Positions 20,339 through 30,168 of a DNA stretch of 64,000 bases are shown here, piece after piece; position 1 is the first letter of the stretch; each line of letters begins with the position of its first letter. The notes under the pieces are model-generated. The model was not told the origin of the DNA and made no database searches. It saw nothing but the letters and a program-made list of their open reading frames with translations. The position numbers were made by a program, and so were the translations under genes. The stretch spans positions 496,001-560,000 of the forward strand of contig CANTFK010000129.1 of NCBI GenBank assembly GCA_947646735.1. Reading direction: 5' to 3'. Source of the DNA: Peronospora farinosa. Its lineage: Eukaryota > Oomycota > Peronosporomycetes > Peronosporales > Peronosporaceae.

Positions 20339-21708
20339 ATGAAGATGATTATGGGGTTCGCTTCTCTTGTACTGGCTACTGCAGTGGCTACACTCACCGG
20401 CATTCTAGTGAAGAAAAAGCGCCATCACGACCTCAAGGCGTGTGGCTGTGCCGACGGCGAGTGCTGCAACTCGGTGCGTCCGTCAGAGCGGCGTTATCAA
20501 TTGCCACATGCTCATGTGGAGCATTGGGATAAGCGTAGCGGCAAGTGTGACCCAAAATGGGCCCAACTGGCACCGGGAGATGCTGTAGAAGTAACAGGAG
20601 ACAAGCCACGCAGCAGTTTCGGGACTCTAATCCTATTGCGTCATGGCCAGAGCGTCTGGAATCGCAACCCCGACCATCCCTCGGACCTTTGGCGCTATGC
20701 TGGTTCAATTGATATCCCCTTAAGGTAAAGAAAGGGGTTATAAAGAGACACCTTAGAGGCATGTGCTGGATGAATTATTGATGGAGACTTTTTTGTATTG
20801 AAAAAATAATAGTGAAGTGGGCATGCAAGAAGCTTTTGAAGCTGGAAAGCGACTTAAACACGTACCGATCGACGTAGTATTCTGCTCACAGATGGATCGT
20901 GCACGTACGACCATGTCACTGGCTTTGAGTGTTCACCCTAGTAAAAAAACACCGGTCGTGGAACATAGCTCACCGCTTGATAATCCAGCTTTTGAAGGAG
21001 TGAATGACAAGAACCCTTACGATTTTGTACGTACGCTACTGACTGATTGGTGTTGCTCTATTGCAGTGACTGATTTGTTTTTGGTGATACAGATCATTCC
21101 GGTTTACGTGTCACCTACGCTAAATGAGAGAAATTTCGGAGACTTGCAGGTTTGCATGTGTTTGTGTTTGTTGTTGCCAGTTCCAATCACGTACGCTGCT
21201 ATCTCACATGTGGTGTTTTTCAGGGAGTGCCTAGCACAAGGCACACCCGTATGTTTGACAAAGAGCACGTGGTAAAAATTCGAAATGACTACTACACGCG
21301 GTTTCCAGGCGAAAATGGTGAAAGTTGTGAAGACATTCACAACCGGACAATTCCATTCTTCAACTCGTTCATTTTACCGCATCTTGCTGCGGGGCGCAAT
21401 GTGTTGGTTTCCTCACACGGTTTTGTCATCCGGACGCTCATTAAGTACCTTGATGGAATGGATGCGGACGAGTTCAACGAGCAGATGAAACTGGAGAAGA
21501 CAGCACCCGATAAATGCTTGCTGCTCGCTCCTACTGGTAGGTTGTTTGCCCAAAGCTCTGTGTCTTCGTAATTTCTAACATCAGGATTGTGTATTGCTGC
21601 CCAGGTGTCCCGCTGATGTACAAGTACAACAAGGGAAAGTTTACGAAGATCGCACAGTCGTGCCGCGACCGTGCCGAGAGTCTGAGCCGAAGCACCGCGC
21701 CGTATTAG
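20339..21708 (+). CDS. Membrane-anchored phosphoglycerate mutase family protein
   Basis: A histidine phosphatase with five exons: 20339-20724, 20813-21026, 21093-21149, 21224-21536 and 21605-21708; all introns are GT-AG and 66-88 nt. The ATG at 20339 is chosen because the upstream frame has only a GTG. Residues about 4-25 are hydrophobic (GFASLVLATAVATLTGIL) followed by KKKRHH, a signal anchor. The catalytic motif LILLRHGQSVWNRN, the LNERNFGDLQG segment and the second histidine in VSSHGFVIRTLI identify the dPGM branch. The second intron (66 nt, in frame) is the least certain. The anchor suggests an organelle or membrane form, not the cytosolic glycolytic enzyme. Confidence 0.85.
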
Positions 21709-21920
21709 ATGATAGATGGAATTTTGACTGAGGTGCTGTCGGTAGGCTTCTACTCAGAGCAGCTAGAGTGCATCTGAGAGGTAGCAGTGGCTTGAGTACT
21801 GTATTTTACGCAGAACAGTACCAGTGCCACGAAAAGGATCAATTGCTATTTGTATTCGTGCGTGCAGCACATTTTGCTCTGTTTTCTATCTCCTGTCTGC
21901 TGGCGATAGTGGACTGAGCT

Positions 21921-23159
21921 TCATGCTTCACCAGCAGCTTCCTTCAAGCGCTTTACCAACTCTGCTTTCAAGCCCTTGATCGACAGACCTAGCTTTTTCA
22001 ACTCCTCGCGCAAAATACTCACAGTCATCTGCTGAATTGGCTTGGGTGGCGTGTATGATACGGCATCCGCCTCCTCGTCTGCGTCCTCCATTTCCACGTC
22101 TGCAGGTATCACTTCTTTCGTCGCTTCTAAAACTTCCTTTTCCACTTCCACTTTGGCAATCTTCTCCGGCGTCTTAGCCCTGGAAGCTATATCCTTCTCA
22201 GGCACAACCGAGGCACGTGGTGGGGAAGGAGGAGACACTACACTCGTTACTGGAGCCACCTGTTGCTGTATGATCGAAACGTTCATCGGTACACTTTCAC
22301 CGTGGGCCTCCTTCGGTGGGGGAGGAGGAGGCACAACGCTCACTACTGGATCCACCTGCTGCTGTGTGATTGAAACGTTCCTCAGTGCCTGTGTAGATAC
22401 TGCCACACTTTCCCCGTGAGCCTCTTTCATGGCCCTCTGTCCAACAACCGAATTGAAAAACGCACTAGCAGCTTCACGATCCTGTCATGACAGAGAAAGC
22501 ACGTGTGAATACGATTGTTTTCATGGTGGCACAAAACCAGCAAGGTTAATCGACAACAAAAACCTACACGAGGACGAATACGCTGGAAGTCAAGGACGTG
22601 CAGCTGAGGAAGTTTGTGAATGACGTATTCCCGATAGTATTTGCGTTTGGTCACCGGATTGCCACTGAGCGACAAGGTATCCAGCTTGGTAAAACAGACG
22701 AGATGATCGACCTCCGACAATTGTGCAATGCGGTTGCCAGTGAGCATGAGAAACTCCACATTAGCAATAGCCTCTGCTAAATTCTCCTGAATCTTTGACA
22801 CATGATTGTTGTGCAACAAGAGCATACGAAGTCGACGAAGACGTGGAAAGTTCTCGAGTTTCTTGATTTCATTGTCTGATAGATCGATACAGTCAAAACC
22901 ATCCTATCATCACAGCAGCAGCACGTGGTTTTTTTCCTGTTAGATTGACTAGAGGACATACAATTGCACAGATAATAATCGCACCTGAGTAACACCAAGA
23001 TTCTCAATGGCAGGAGCTTTGTAACCTGTAACCTTGTCAGTAACCGGTTGTAAGAAGCGAAAAATAATGCGATATAGTACCTCGAAGGTTTATCTCACGC
23101 TCACGCAGCGGATTAATTGACACCTGCGCACGCAGAATCACGTCTGCTGTCAGTCGCAT
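21921..23159 (-). CDS. SNRPA1: U2 snRNP A' protein with C-terminal SAP domain
   Basis: Four exons (23159-23081, 23025-22985, 22903-22568, 22481-21921) give 338 residues. The N-terminal 165 residues are the leucine-rich-repeat U2A' fold, with GFDCIDLSDNEIKKL, MLLLHNNHVSKI and the cap SGNPVTKRKYYREYVIHKLP…VLDFQRIRPR. U2A' binds U2B'' and U2 snRNA in the spliceosome. After a DREAASAFF segment comes a proline-rich linker with a duplicated KEAHGESV unit, then a SAP motif, SILREELKKLGLSIKGLKAE, in the last 35 residues. The SAP domain is not part of the usual U2A' (about 255 residues) and could contact nucleic acid. Confidence 0.9.
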
Positions 23160-23315
23160 CACGTCTTTGATCTCCTGGCTACTTTTTGGTGGTGTGTGGT
23201 TGATAATAATCTTCAGTCATTGGTCAAAAGTTAATGTACGTATTATTTCCCTGGTTACATTCTTTTAAATTTAGGGGTTATATGCTCTAAAACGTAGTCT
23301 ACTTACTAGCAGAGA

Positions 23316-24607
23316 TCACTGCTCTTCCTCTAAAAGTGCTGGAGTTCGTACACTCCGAGGCATGACACCGAGTTCAATATCATCATACGAATCGTCTGCG
23401 ATCGAATCCTGTGGTCTAGAAAGTGACAGGGTGAGACTTCGACTGCTGCTGGACTTGCAGGCCTTGGAACTAGGGACACTAGGGACGTCGGATACTTCCA
23501 AATCAGCGTCGTCCGTATTGACAGCAACCTCACTAGACACATCTGTTTCGCCATTGGCACGATGATATTCACGTTTGATCTGGATCATCTCGGGCGTGTG
23601 CACGAAGAAAAAGACGCCAATGCAAAAGAGCGCAATGATGTGCGCACTCACGAGATTGGGGAAGAAACACGTGTCATGGTTACGGTCCGACGGGTACGCA
23701 TACGCCCATAAGGCGTATATAAGAAACGTTGGCAATACCATGCGAGAAATTCCCCAGACAATGTACGTGATGTAAATGGAACGCATGTAATTCTTCGAGT
23801 CCTGACGGTTCCTGGCATCCAAGAAACCACGTGCATTGAGTGGTAATGTCGCTAGCTCAACTAGTAAAAAGAGCAAGAGACCAAACTGGCACGCAGCACA
23901 GCACGAAATAAAGTTGTTGATAAAGTATGGTACTCTATTGATCAGAACATCAAAGAAACAGGGGACAGTGTTCGTTACAATCGCGGCTCCTTTGACCGTT
24001 ATGAAGGAAGAAAAACATCCATAACGTACACTGCGACAATGTGGTGGATAATGAAGACCCATTTCATTGGCACTGGCCAGATAATGATGATGATTAAGTC
24101 ACATAGAAAGTAACCAATTGCTGGAACACATTCAAGCAAATCAGCATCCATTCTCACACTACATGACTCTACAACTCATAAACAACAAATTGTACGTACC
24201 AATCGAAAAGATAAAGCTTGCTGCACGAATTGACGACATGGGCATGAACCCATGAGCCCATGATATATCTGCCAATGCATAAGCCACGCCAATCACGACC
24301 AGTATTGCGTGAATAGTCGAGTTCACTCTAGAAGAAGAAGAAAAACACCAACAACAGTATTTTTCGTTATTGCGACGCTCAAAGACAGGAAAGAAAAAAA
24401 GACTTTGACGCACCTCGAACACCAGTCTGCCTTTTGAGCGGATGTAAAGCTCAAGAATTCCCGCACGAATCGACTGGAGAGATACCACGAGAGACCAAAG
24501 TTGGCCCAAAACAATGCGAAAGTGATGCTTGTAACCAGCACGTTTTCACCAAAACGTACACTGCGTTCTTCCTGTAACAATTCATTGGCGCCATTGTACC
24601 ATCCCAT
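23316..24607 (-). CDS. TLC-domain multispanning membrane protein
   Basis: The start ATG at 24607 gives MGWYNGANELLQEERSVRF and a first membrane segment. Exon 1 ends at DWCSR (about 24417), and the next exon begins about 24329 (VNSTIHAILVVIGVAYALAD). Later exons carry MKWVFIIHHIVAVY, the histidine pair typical of TRAM-LAG1-CLN8 proteins, then FGLLLFLLVELATLPLNARG and more membrane helices. The tail is S/D-rich and cytosol-like. TLC proteins act in ER or plasma-membrane lipid handling; the ceramide synthase signature is not evident, so a TLCD/TMEM56-like member fits. The splice near 24020 could not be resolved cleanly. Confidence 0.75.
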
Positions 24608-24986
24608 TTCTATTGTTTTTTTTTCTCGGGGTTCAAATAGAATAACAATTTGTCAAAAAAAAAGGTTTTTTTTTGTGACAAAAGACTTCGCCACCTTATC
24701 GCAGAAGAAAAGATGGGGTGACCATGATGACAAAATGAGGCATGTCAGAATCCACTCGGGCGGTTAAGTATATGACTGCTGTGACATTATTATTTGTATT
24801 AGGTACGCATTTGAAAGCTCCCTAACGTGTTTCTCATTGGTCAATAAACACGTAACGCCAGTGTCTACAATTTTCTATGTCGCCACAACGTTCGATAACG
24901 TACTAAATCGGAGTTCACATCTCGTGTTATACAAATACCAAGTGAATTAAAACCAAACGGGTCTGCTAAAACGGAGTGCGTAAAAA
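24608..24986. other. Intergenic stretch with A/T foldback
   Basis: No gene seen. Bases about 24650-24687 contain TTTGTCAAAAAAAAA followed closely by TTTTTTTTTGTGACAAA, an almost perfect inverted repeat. It lies about 50 bp upstream of the TLC gene start and downstream of the next gene's stop, so it could shape termination or promoter DNA. Confidence 0.5.
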
Positions 24987-25967
24987 CTACAGCGTGACTC
25001 CAAGTCTTGCAAGCAGATCATCATCATCGCTCTGGTCCGTCGAGTTGTTCGTGCTCGTCCACGCTGGCGACTGCAAATGACTCTCGTCCATCGATGTCAT
25101 TGTCGTTGTAACGGCCCATCCATTGTCAGTCTTCGAAGTCGTCTTCATCTCGGGCCACAACGCTTCAACCGGCGGCTCCTCAATCTTTTTCACGTTTTCA
25201 GCCGGTGCAGCGGCCTTTACTACCCAACCAGACGCTGCAGGCGGTAAACCAGGTGGTGGTTGTAATACACGAGACGTGAGACATGACTGGAAACCAGGCG
25301 GGGCACTCGAAGACGGCGGTGGCGGCTTTACAGAGGCCAATAGACTGCTGCTTTGGGACAAAGTAGACATGCTGTCTCGGCGTTGTCGCTGTGACTGTTG
25401 CTGTGTCTTTTTGTTGCCTTTCGATGGAGTAGAAGTTCGATGACCTCCTCGCCGCCGTGTGACAGTAGCAGTTGCAGTAGCTGAAGCACTGATGCTGCTC
25501 TGTGTCTCATCACAGGAAGACCGTCGCAGGATCACTGTGTATCCTGCAGCATCCGCTTCGTCTTGAACGAGAGTAGAAGTAGTGGCTGTCGTCGTATCGC
25601 TTTTGCTATTCGATCGTCGTTTACCATGTCGGTTCTTAAGTCTTTCTGCTGAACGCTGTTGTTGCTGCTGCGGCTGCTGTTGACGACCGCTGTGCCGCTT
25701 GATCACGTACCCTCCAGGCTCTTCCTTCAGTTGACCAGAGCTTTCGAGCGCTTCACGCACAGAGTTGAATAACGGGCGGCTGTTTGGTGCTGTCGTGCTC
25801 TTTCCATTATCGTGGAGGTACGAGGTTTCGAGGCTAGAAGGCGGTGTAGACGGAAGGAGGGAGCTAACGATATCGTCTGTACCTTCATCTTTCAGAAGAA
25901 AAGCAGTGAGCTGTTCCGAGACAATAGCAGCGTCTGATGGTGGTGTGCCTGATGCGGGGTCTGCCAT
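24987..25967 (-). CDS. Unknown low-complexity protein
   Basis: A single-exon frame of 326 residues from the ATG at 25967 (MADPASGTPPSD); the longer frame upstream starts only at GTG. Composition is S/T/Q/P-rich with poly-Q (about 25660) and PPPP runs, so most of it is probably disordered. A loose repeated motif G-(Y/W)-x-V followed by basic or small residues recurs: GGYVIKRHSG, AGYTVILRRSS, SGWVVKAAAP, NGWAVTTT. The end is acidic, DDDDLLARLGVTL. I do not recognise the family. Even spacing of these motifs suggests short linear binding sites. Confidence 0.65.
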   Translation of the reverse strand: MADPASGTPPSDAAIVSEQLTAFLLKDEGTDDIVSSLLPSTPPSSLETSYLHDNGKSTTAPNSRPLFNSVREALESSGQLKEEPGGYVIKRHSGRQQQPQQQQQRSAERLKNRHGKRRSNSKSDTTTATTSTLVQDEADAAGYTVILRRSSCDETQSSISASATATATVTRRRGGHRTSTPSKGNKKTQQQSQRQRRDSMSTLSQSSSLLASVKPPPPSSSAPPGFQSCLTSRVLQPPPGLPPAASGWVVKAAAPAENVKKIEEPPVEALWPEMKTTSKTDNGWAVTTTMTSMDESHLQSPAWTSTNNSTDQSDDDDLLARLGVTL

Positions 25968-27056
25968 CTTCGTCGTGTCAAGTTTGATACTAAGTAACAC
26001 ACAAAGCGGAGCTCGTCCAACCGTTTGGTGTATACCGTTTTCTCATGTGCGAACCGGCGTAAATAAGAAATGGCGCAAAGCGAACGACAAACGGTGGCAT
26101 CCGCTGTGTCACTTCGACATGGACATGTCTAACAACAACAAGCGTCGCGTCGCGTCGCTTGTTCCGTGTCGGCAACAATAATGGCAGGCTGCTTAGTACA
26201 ACAAGACTGGGCTGTAGGAGCAAGCATAGAACGCAAATCCTGGATACTCCCTATCCGATCCGTGTGAACACCGAGGCTTACGAAATGGAGCGAGTTACAC
26301 GCGCCGTGTTGGTCTGGCTGTAAAAGCTTGGGTGTTAAAAGATCCGAGTAAAAATCCGAGTATTGCTTGTGGCTCGTACCGAAGGATAAAGTGGGCGAGA
26401 TCAACAGTGGCAGCATGTAGCTCTTCAACTTCAGCAGGCGGACCGAATGAATAGCCAGGCATGCTGTCGAGCATGGCAGTGATCAACCAGAGGATATCCA
26501 TGACAGTCCAGCAAACGTTCGTAACAATCCGCTGATTCACTTAGTAGTGACGCATTCGAGTGTTACACTTTTGTCTGTCCATCTGCCGTGGTGTGCTGCT
26601 TGCTCTCGGATCAGACCCGAGCTCTTAGACCTGACGTTAACATGTTGCATACATGACAATAAAGACAAGTCCATCACAATATGCTCGCTATCACGTGTGT
26701 TGTGTCTATTATAGTGAGGTATAGCTATTGAGTTCAAGTCTTTCACTCTGATGCAAAACATAGTTACACTGCAGTAACAATGCCCAAAAAGGTCGAGTCT
26801 TTATTTGTAGACCACCAATTTCCAAACATCTGATACCGGTTCGTTTACAAGTGGTCATGCACCAGGTCTTTTTTTTCTTGTGGCTGTCCTCGTCAATGGT
26901 TTTGTTGCCACATTCGTGCTACACCGTCCCTCTCCATACCAAAACCAAGTGAAAAATGATGTTTGCGCAGTCGGCCTGACTTCTTTCTGTGCATATCAAC
27001 AAGCACCAGTAGCTCTTTTTGCTCAGATTTAGATTAGCCGAACCTCCTTCTCGATC
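25968..27056. other. Intergenic region between divergent genes
   Basis: This is the upstream DNA of both the unknown protein (minus) and acetolactate synthase (plus). A minus-strand frame, about 26501-26295, codes MDILWLITAMLDSMPGYSFG and about 50 more residues. It has no recognised domain and no clear splice partner, so I do not call it a gene. Nothing else is supported. Confidence 0.45.
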
Positions 27057-29003
27057 ATGTTGAGAGCTCGTCAGTTCTCCCGTGCATTGCATGCCACCTC
27101 AAGACACCAACAGGTTCGTCGGGTCTTTTCATCGTCCGTCCGTGGACTACAAACGTCTGGACTTGACACAACGAACAAATCGCGTGAACTGTCGACGGTA
27201 CCACTAAAGGATGAGCACAAACGCTCACCACCGAAAACCACAGACAAGTTCATTGGTAAGACAGGAGCTGAAATCTTTCACGAAACATTGGCAGAGATGG
27301 ACGTGGAATGCGTCTTTGGCTACCCGGGCGGCGCTATCTTGCCGGTATTTGACGCTATTCACGAGAGCAAACACTTTGACTTTATCCTTACAAGGCATGA
27401 GCAAGGCGCTGGTCATATGGCTCAGGGTTATGCTCGTGCAACTGGGAAGCCTGGTGTTGTGCTTGTGACCTCGGGACCAGGCGCTACCAACACTGTTACA
27501 CCTTTGCAGGATGCACTCATGGATGGCACCCCTATTGTGGTCTTCAGTGGTCAAGTGGCTACGCAGGTGCTAGGCACGGACGCCTTCCAGGAGGCCGACA
27601 TTTTGGGTATCACTCGACCGTGCACCAAGTGGAATGTACAGGTGCGTGACGTGCGTGACTTGGCACGCAACATCCGCGAGGCTTTCCACATTGCAACGAC
27701 TGGTCGTCCAGGACCTGTGCTGGTGGATCTGCCCAAGGACATTACAGCTGGATTATGCAAGAGTCCCGTTGCCACTGAGCCGCAACTTTTGGGTTACTAT
27801 GGCGAGAAGAAGATTGAGGGCAACCGTGTGAACCAGGACGCGAACTTGGCAGCTGCTGTCAAGATGATCAACAAGGCGAGAAAGCCTCTGATCTTTGCTG
27901 GTGCAGGTGCACTCCATGCTAGCAAGGAGCTGCGTGCTCTTGCGTGCCAGGCAAACATTCCCGTGACCACGACACTGCAGGGAATGGGCACCTTTGATGA
28001 GCGCGATCCTCTCAGCCTGCACATGCTGGGTATGCACGGTTCGGTATACGCCAACAAAGCCATGCAAGACGCTGACTGCATCATCGCCCTTGGGGCACGC
28101 TTTGATGACCGTGTGACGGGTCGTGTGCCGGACTTTGCGCGTGAAGCACGCCGTGCTTCTGCCGAGGGGCGTGGTGGCATCATTCACTTCGAAATCACGG
28201 GCAAGCAGGTTGGCAAGATCGTGCCTGCCGATATTGCCGTGCTCGGCGACACCAAGTACAACCTGCAGCAGATTCTACCCATGGTCGAGTCCAAACCGCG
28301 TAGCGAATGGCACAAGAAGCTACAGGGATGGAAGGCAAGGTATCCGTTTCGTTACCGCCCGGCTGCTCCCGGTGCATCAATGAAGGCGCAGCGAGTTATT
28401 GAAGAGCTGTACCAGCAGACGAAAGGCCGTGATGACGTGCTGATTACAACGGGCGTTGGCCAGCACCAGATGTGGGCTGCTCAATTCTACAGATGGTCGC
28501 ATCCAAACACAATCATTACGTCCGGTGGTTTGGGTACGATGGGTTTTGGTCTTCCTGCTGCAATTGGCGCCAAGGCGGGCAAGCCTAATTCCATCGTTGT
28601 CGACATTGACGGCGATGCGAGTTTCTCCATGACGCTTTGCGAGATGGCGACTGCTGCCGAGTTTAACATTGGCGTGAAGGTGTTGCTGCTCAACAACAAT
28701 TTCCAAGGCATGGTCAAGCAGTGGCAGGACTTGTTCTACGAGGAACGGTACTCTGGTACTAAGATGAACAACCCGGACTTTGTCAAGTTTGCCGAGGCTA
28801 TGAACTGCGAATCTTTTCGTTGCTCAGAGGAAGACACGCTGGAGGAAGACATGGCCCGGTTCCTTGCTGCCGAGGGTCCTATTTTAGGTGAGTTTATGGT
28901 TGAAAAGAACGAGCACTGCTACCCGATGGTCGGAGCAGGTCGTTCACTGGACGAAATGATTATCGGCGACTTTGACGACTGCTCGGGCACCACCTCGGTC
29001 TAA
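27057..29003 (+). CDS. ILV2: Acetolactate (acetohydroxyacid) synthase catalytic subunit
   Basis: A single 648-residue exon. The enzyme condenses pyruvate (or pyruvate and 2-oxobutyrate) with thiamine diphosphate, the first common step in valine, leucine and isoleucine synthesis. The first about 60 residues are R/S-rich (MLRARQFSRALHATSRHQQV), a likely mitochondrial transit peptide. Motifs in order: GYPGGAILPVFDAI, TRHEQGAGHMAQGYARATG with the catalytic glutamate, TSGPGATNTVTPLQDAL, QADC-type FAD-binding middle domain, GLGTMGFGLPAAIGAK, and the ThDP motif DIDGDASFSM…NNNFQGMV. Length and all domains are complete. It is the target of AHAS-inhibitor compounds in other organisms. Confidence 0.96.
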   Translation: MLRARQFSRALHATSRHQQVRRVFSSSVRGLQTSGLDTTNKSRELSTVPLKDEHKRSPPKTTDKFIGKTGAEIFHETLAEMDVECVFGYPGGAILPVFDAIHESKHFDFILTRHEQGAGHMAQGYARATGKPGVVLVTSGPGATNTVTPLQDALMDGTPIVVFSGQVATQVLGTDAFQEADILGITRPCTKWNVQVRDVRDLARNIREAFHIATTGRPGPVLVDLPKDITAGLCKSPVATEPQLLGYYGEKKIEGNRVNQDANLAAAVKMINKARKPLIFAGAGALHASKELRALACQANIPVTTTLQGMGTFDERDPLSLHMLGMHGSVYANKAMQDADCIIALGARFDDRVTGRVPDFAREARRASAEGRGGIIHFEITGKQVGKIVPADIAVLGDTKYNLQQILPMVESKPRSEWHKKLQGWKARYPFRYRPAAPGASMKAQRVIEELYQQTKGRDDVLITTGVGQHQMWAAQFYRWSHPNTIITSGGLGTMGFGLPAAIGAKAGKPNSIVVDIDGDASFSMTLCEMATAAEFNIGVKVLLLNNNFQGMVKQWQDLFYEERYSGTKMNNPDFVKFAEAMNCESFRCSEEDTLEEDMARFLAAEGPILGEFMVEKNEHCYPMVGAGRSLDEMIIGDFDDCSGTTSV

Positions 29004-29175
29004 CTCAAAAGTATGGCACGAGAGCAATCAATCAAGTACATATAGTAGATAAACAGCTGCCTTGAGTTGTGCTCGACGGAAGAAATGCTGTGACAAATGC
29101 ACGTTTAGTTGATAGAGACGCCATCTTTGTTCTGCTTGGAATAGTACCATTTCTATCTTCCGAAACACTCCGAGC

Positions 29176-29633
29176 TCAGTTATCCAGCATCGACGTTAGC
29201 TCGCTTTTAGCATAGAGATCCATTATACTATCACAGCCGCCAATGTGTTTGCCATTCATAAAGACGTTAGGCACTGTACGTTGACTTGTAATATCCAGCA
29301 GTAGCGTCTGAATCTCGGCTCCATCGTCCCTCGTATCGAGCTCCACGACTTTGTACTTGATGTCCAATACATTAAATATCTCCTTCACGCGGGCACAGAA
29401 AGGGCAAGTGGTCTTGGAAAACACCAGTACCTTTTCCTTCGTAATGGCGTCCTATTGTAATCAAATGCATGATAAAAGTTATCCATTACGTTGCAATTGT
29501 GATGAGATAGGAATAAAGTAATGAGACGAACGGTAATTGATGTCCTGGATGCTTCGACGTGGAGTGCACGAGCACCAGCAGGAGAGAAGCGCGAAGCACG
29601 GTCAAGGACAGACAAGACGCGGCGAGTAAACAT
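29176..29633 (-). CDS. Glutaredoxin, probably mitochondrial
   Basis: Two exons: 29633-29532 and 29451-29176, with an 80-nt GT-AG intron, phase 0. The N-terminus MFTRRVLSVLDRASRFSPAG is basic and amphipathic, as in mitochondrial presequences. The mature part has the dithiol active site TTCPFCARVK, then TVPNVFMNGKHIGGCDSIMD with the cis-proline and GG glutathione-binding motif. It would reduce glutathione mixed disulfides. Total about 125 residues, normal for class I glutaredoxins plus presequence. The next gene (plus) begins 187 bp away, so the two share an upstream region. Confidence 0.92.
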
Positions 29634-29645
29634 TAGCAATCTTTA

Positions 29646-29703
29646 GAATCAGACGCAACCGTAACCTGACATTGAAATGTCAGGTTATGATTACGTCTGA
29701 TTC
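29646..29703. repeat. Imperfect 26-bp inverted repeat between divergent genes
   Basis: Arms 29646-29671 and 29678-29703 match at 23 of 26 positions (GAATCAGACG and TAACCTGACA blocks identical), with loop TTGAAA. It starts 13 bp upstream of the glutaredoxin ATG. It may be a small foldback element or an operator-like palindrome. Confidence 0.85.
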
Positions 29704-29743
29704 GACAGACGACGTAAATGAAATACTGAAAGGTGATAATATA

Positions 29744-29819
29744 AATGACGCAATTATTGTGACGAATATAAAAATGACGCAATTATTGTGACAAATGGAT
29801 TTAAACCGCAATTATTGTC
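29744..29819 (+). repeat. Three 29-bp-spaced repeats ending at a start codon
   Basis: GCAATTATTGT occurs at 29750, 29779 and 29808, exactly 29 bp apart. The first two are embedded in the longer identical block AATGACGCAATTATTGTGAC. The third ends two bases before the ATG at 29820. They could be a tandem protein-binding array in the promoter or 5' UTR. Confidence 0.85.
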
Positions 29820-30068
29820 ATGTCCACCAAAGACGATGCGCTGGCGAAACTTCGGACGCGAATGGCACAACCACCCAAGGATTGGGTTGACGTGGTGATG
29901 GTGAAGATGCTCAAGGATCCTGTATACTACGGTGTATTGGGTTTAAGCGTTTTCTTTGTGCTTGCAATCATTGCACTTATTGCGACCAAGTTAGTGCTAA
30001 ATCAAATAACGCTCGAGGAGAAACAAAAGACGCGACAGATAAAGAAGAAGAAGAAAAAGCAGCACTAG
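29820..30068 (+). CDS. Small single-span membrane protein, unknown
   Basis: 82 residues from ATG 29820. A polar N-terminus (MSTKDDALAKLRTRMAQPP) is followed by one hydrophobic span, GVLGLSVFFVLAIIALIA, around residues 40-60. A strongly basic tail ends in KKKKKKQH. A lysine-rich end after one span is typical of small ER or inner-membrane proteins. No family is recognised. The coherent domain order and the promoter-like repeats just upstream support a real gene; without homologues this is an inference. Confidence 0.6.
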   Translation: MSTKDDALAKLRTRMAQPPKDWVDVVMVKMLKDPVYYGVLGLSVFFVLAIIALIATKLVLNQITLEEKQKTRQIKKKKKKQH

Positions 30069-30168
30069 AGAAAGACGTCAATGGATTTTTGCAGGACCGT
30101 AAACTCTAGAATCTAATCGACCACACTTGCTTGCTCGTGCTTGCCAAAACTGGGCTGTCTATGACTTT

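Noticed and set aside
26295..26540. Minus-strand frame upstream of acetolactate synthase
   Set aside because: The predicted start is GTG, the internal ATG gives a short product without recognised domain, and no partner exon was found.
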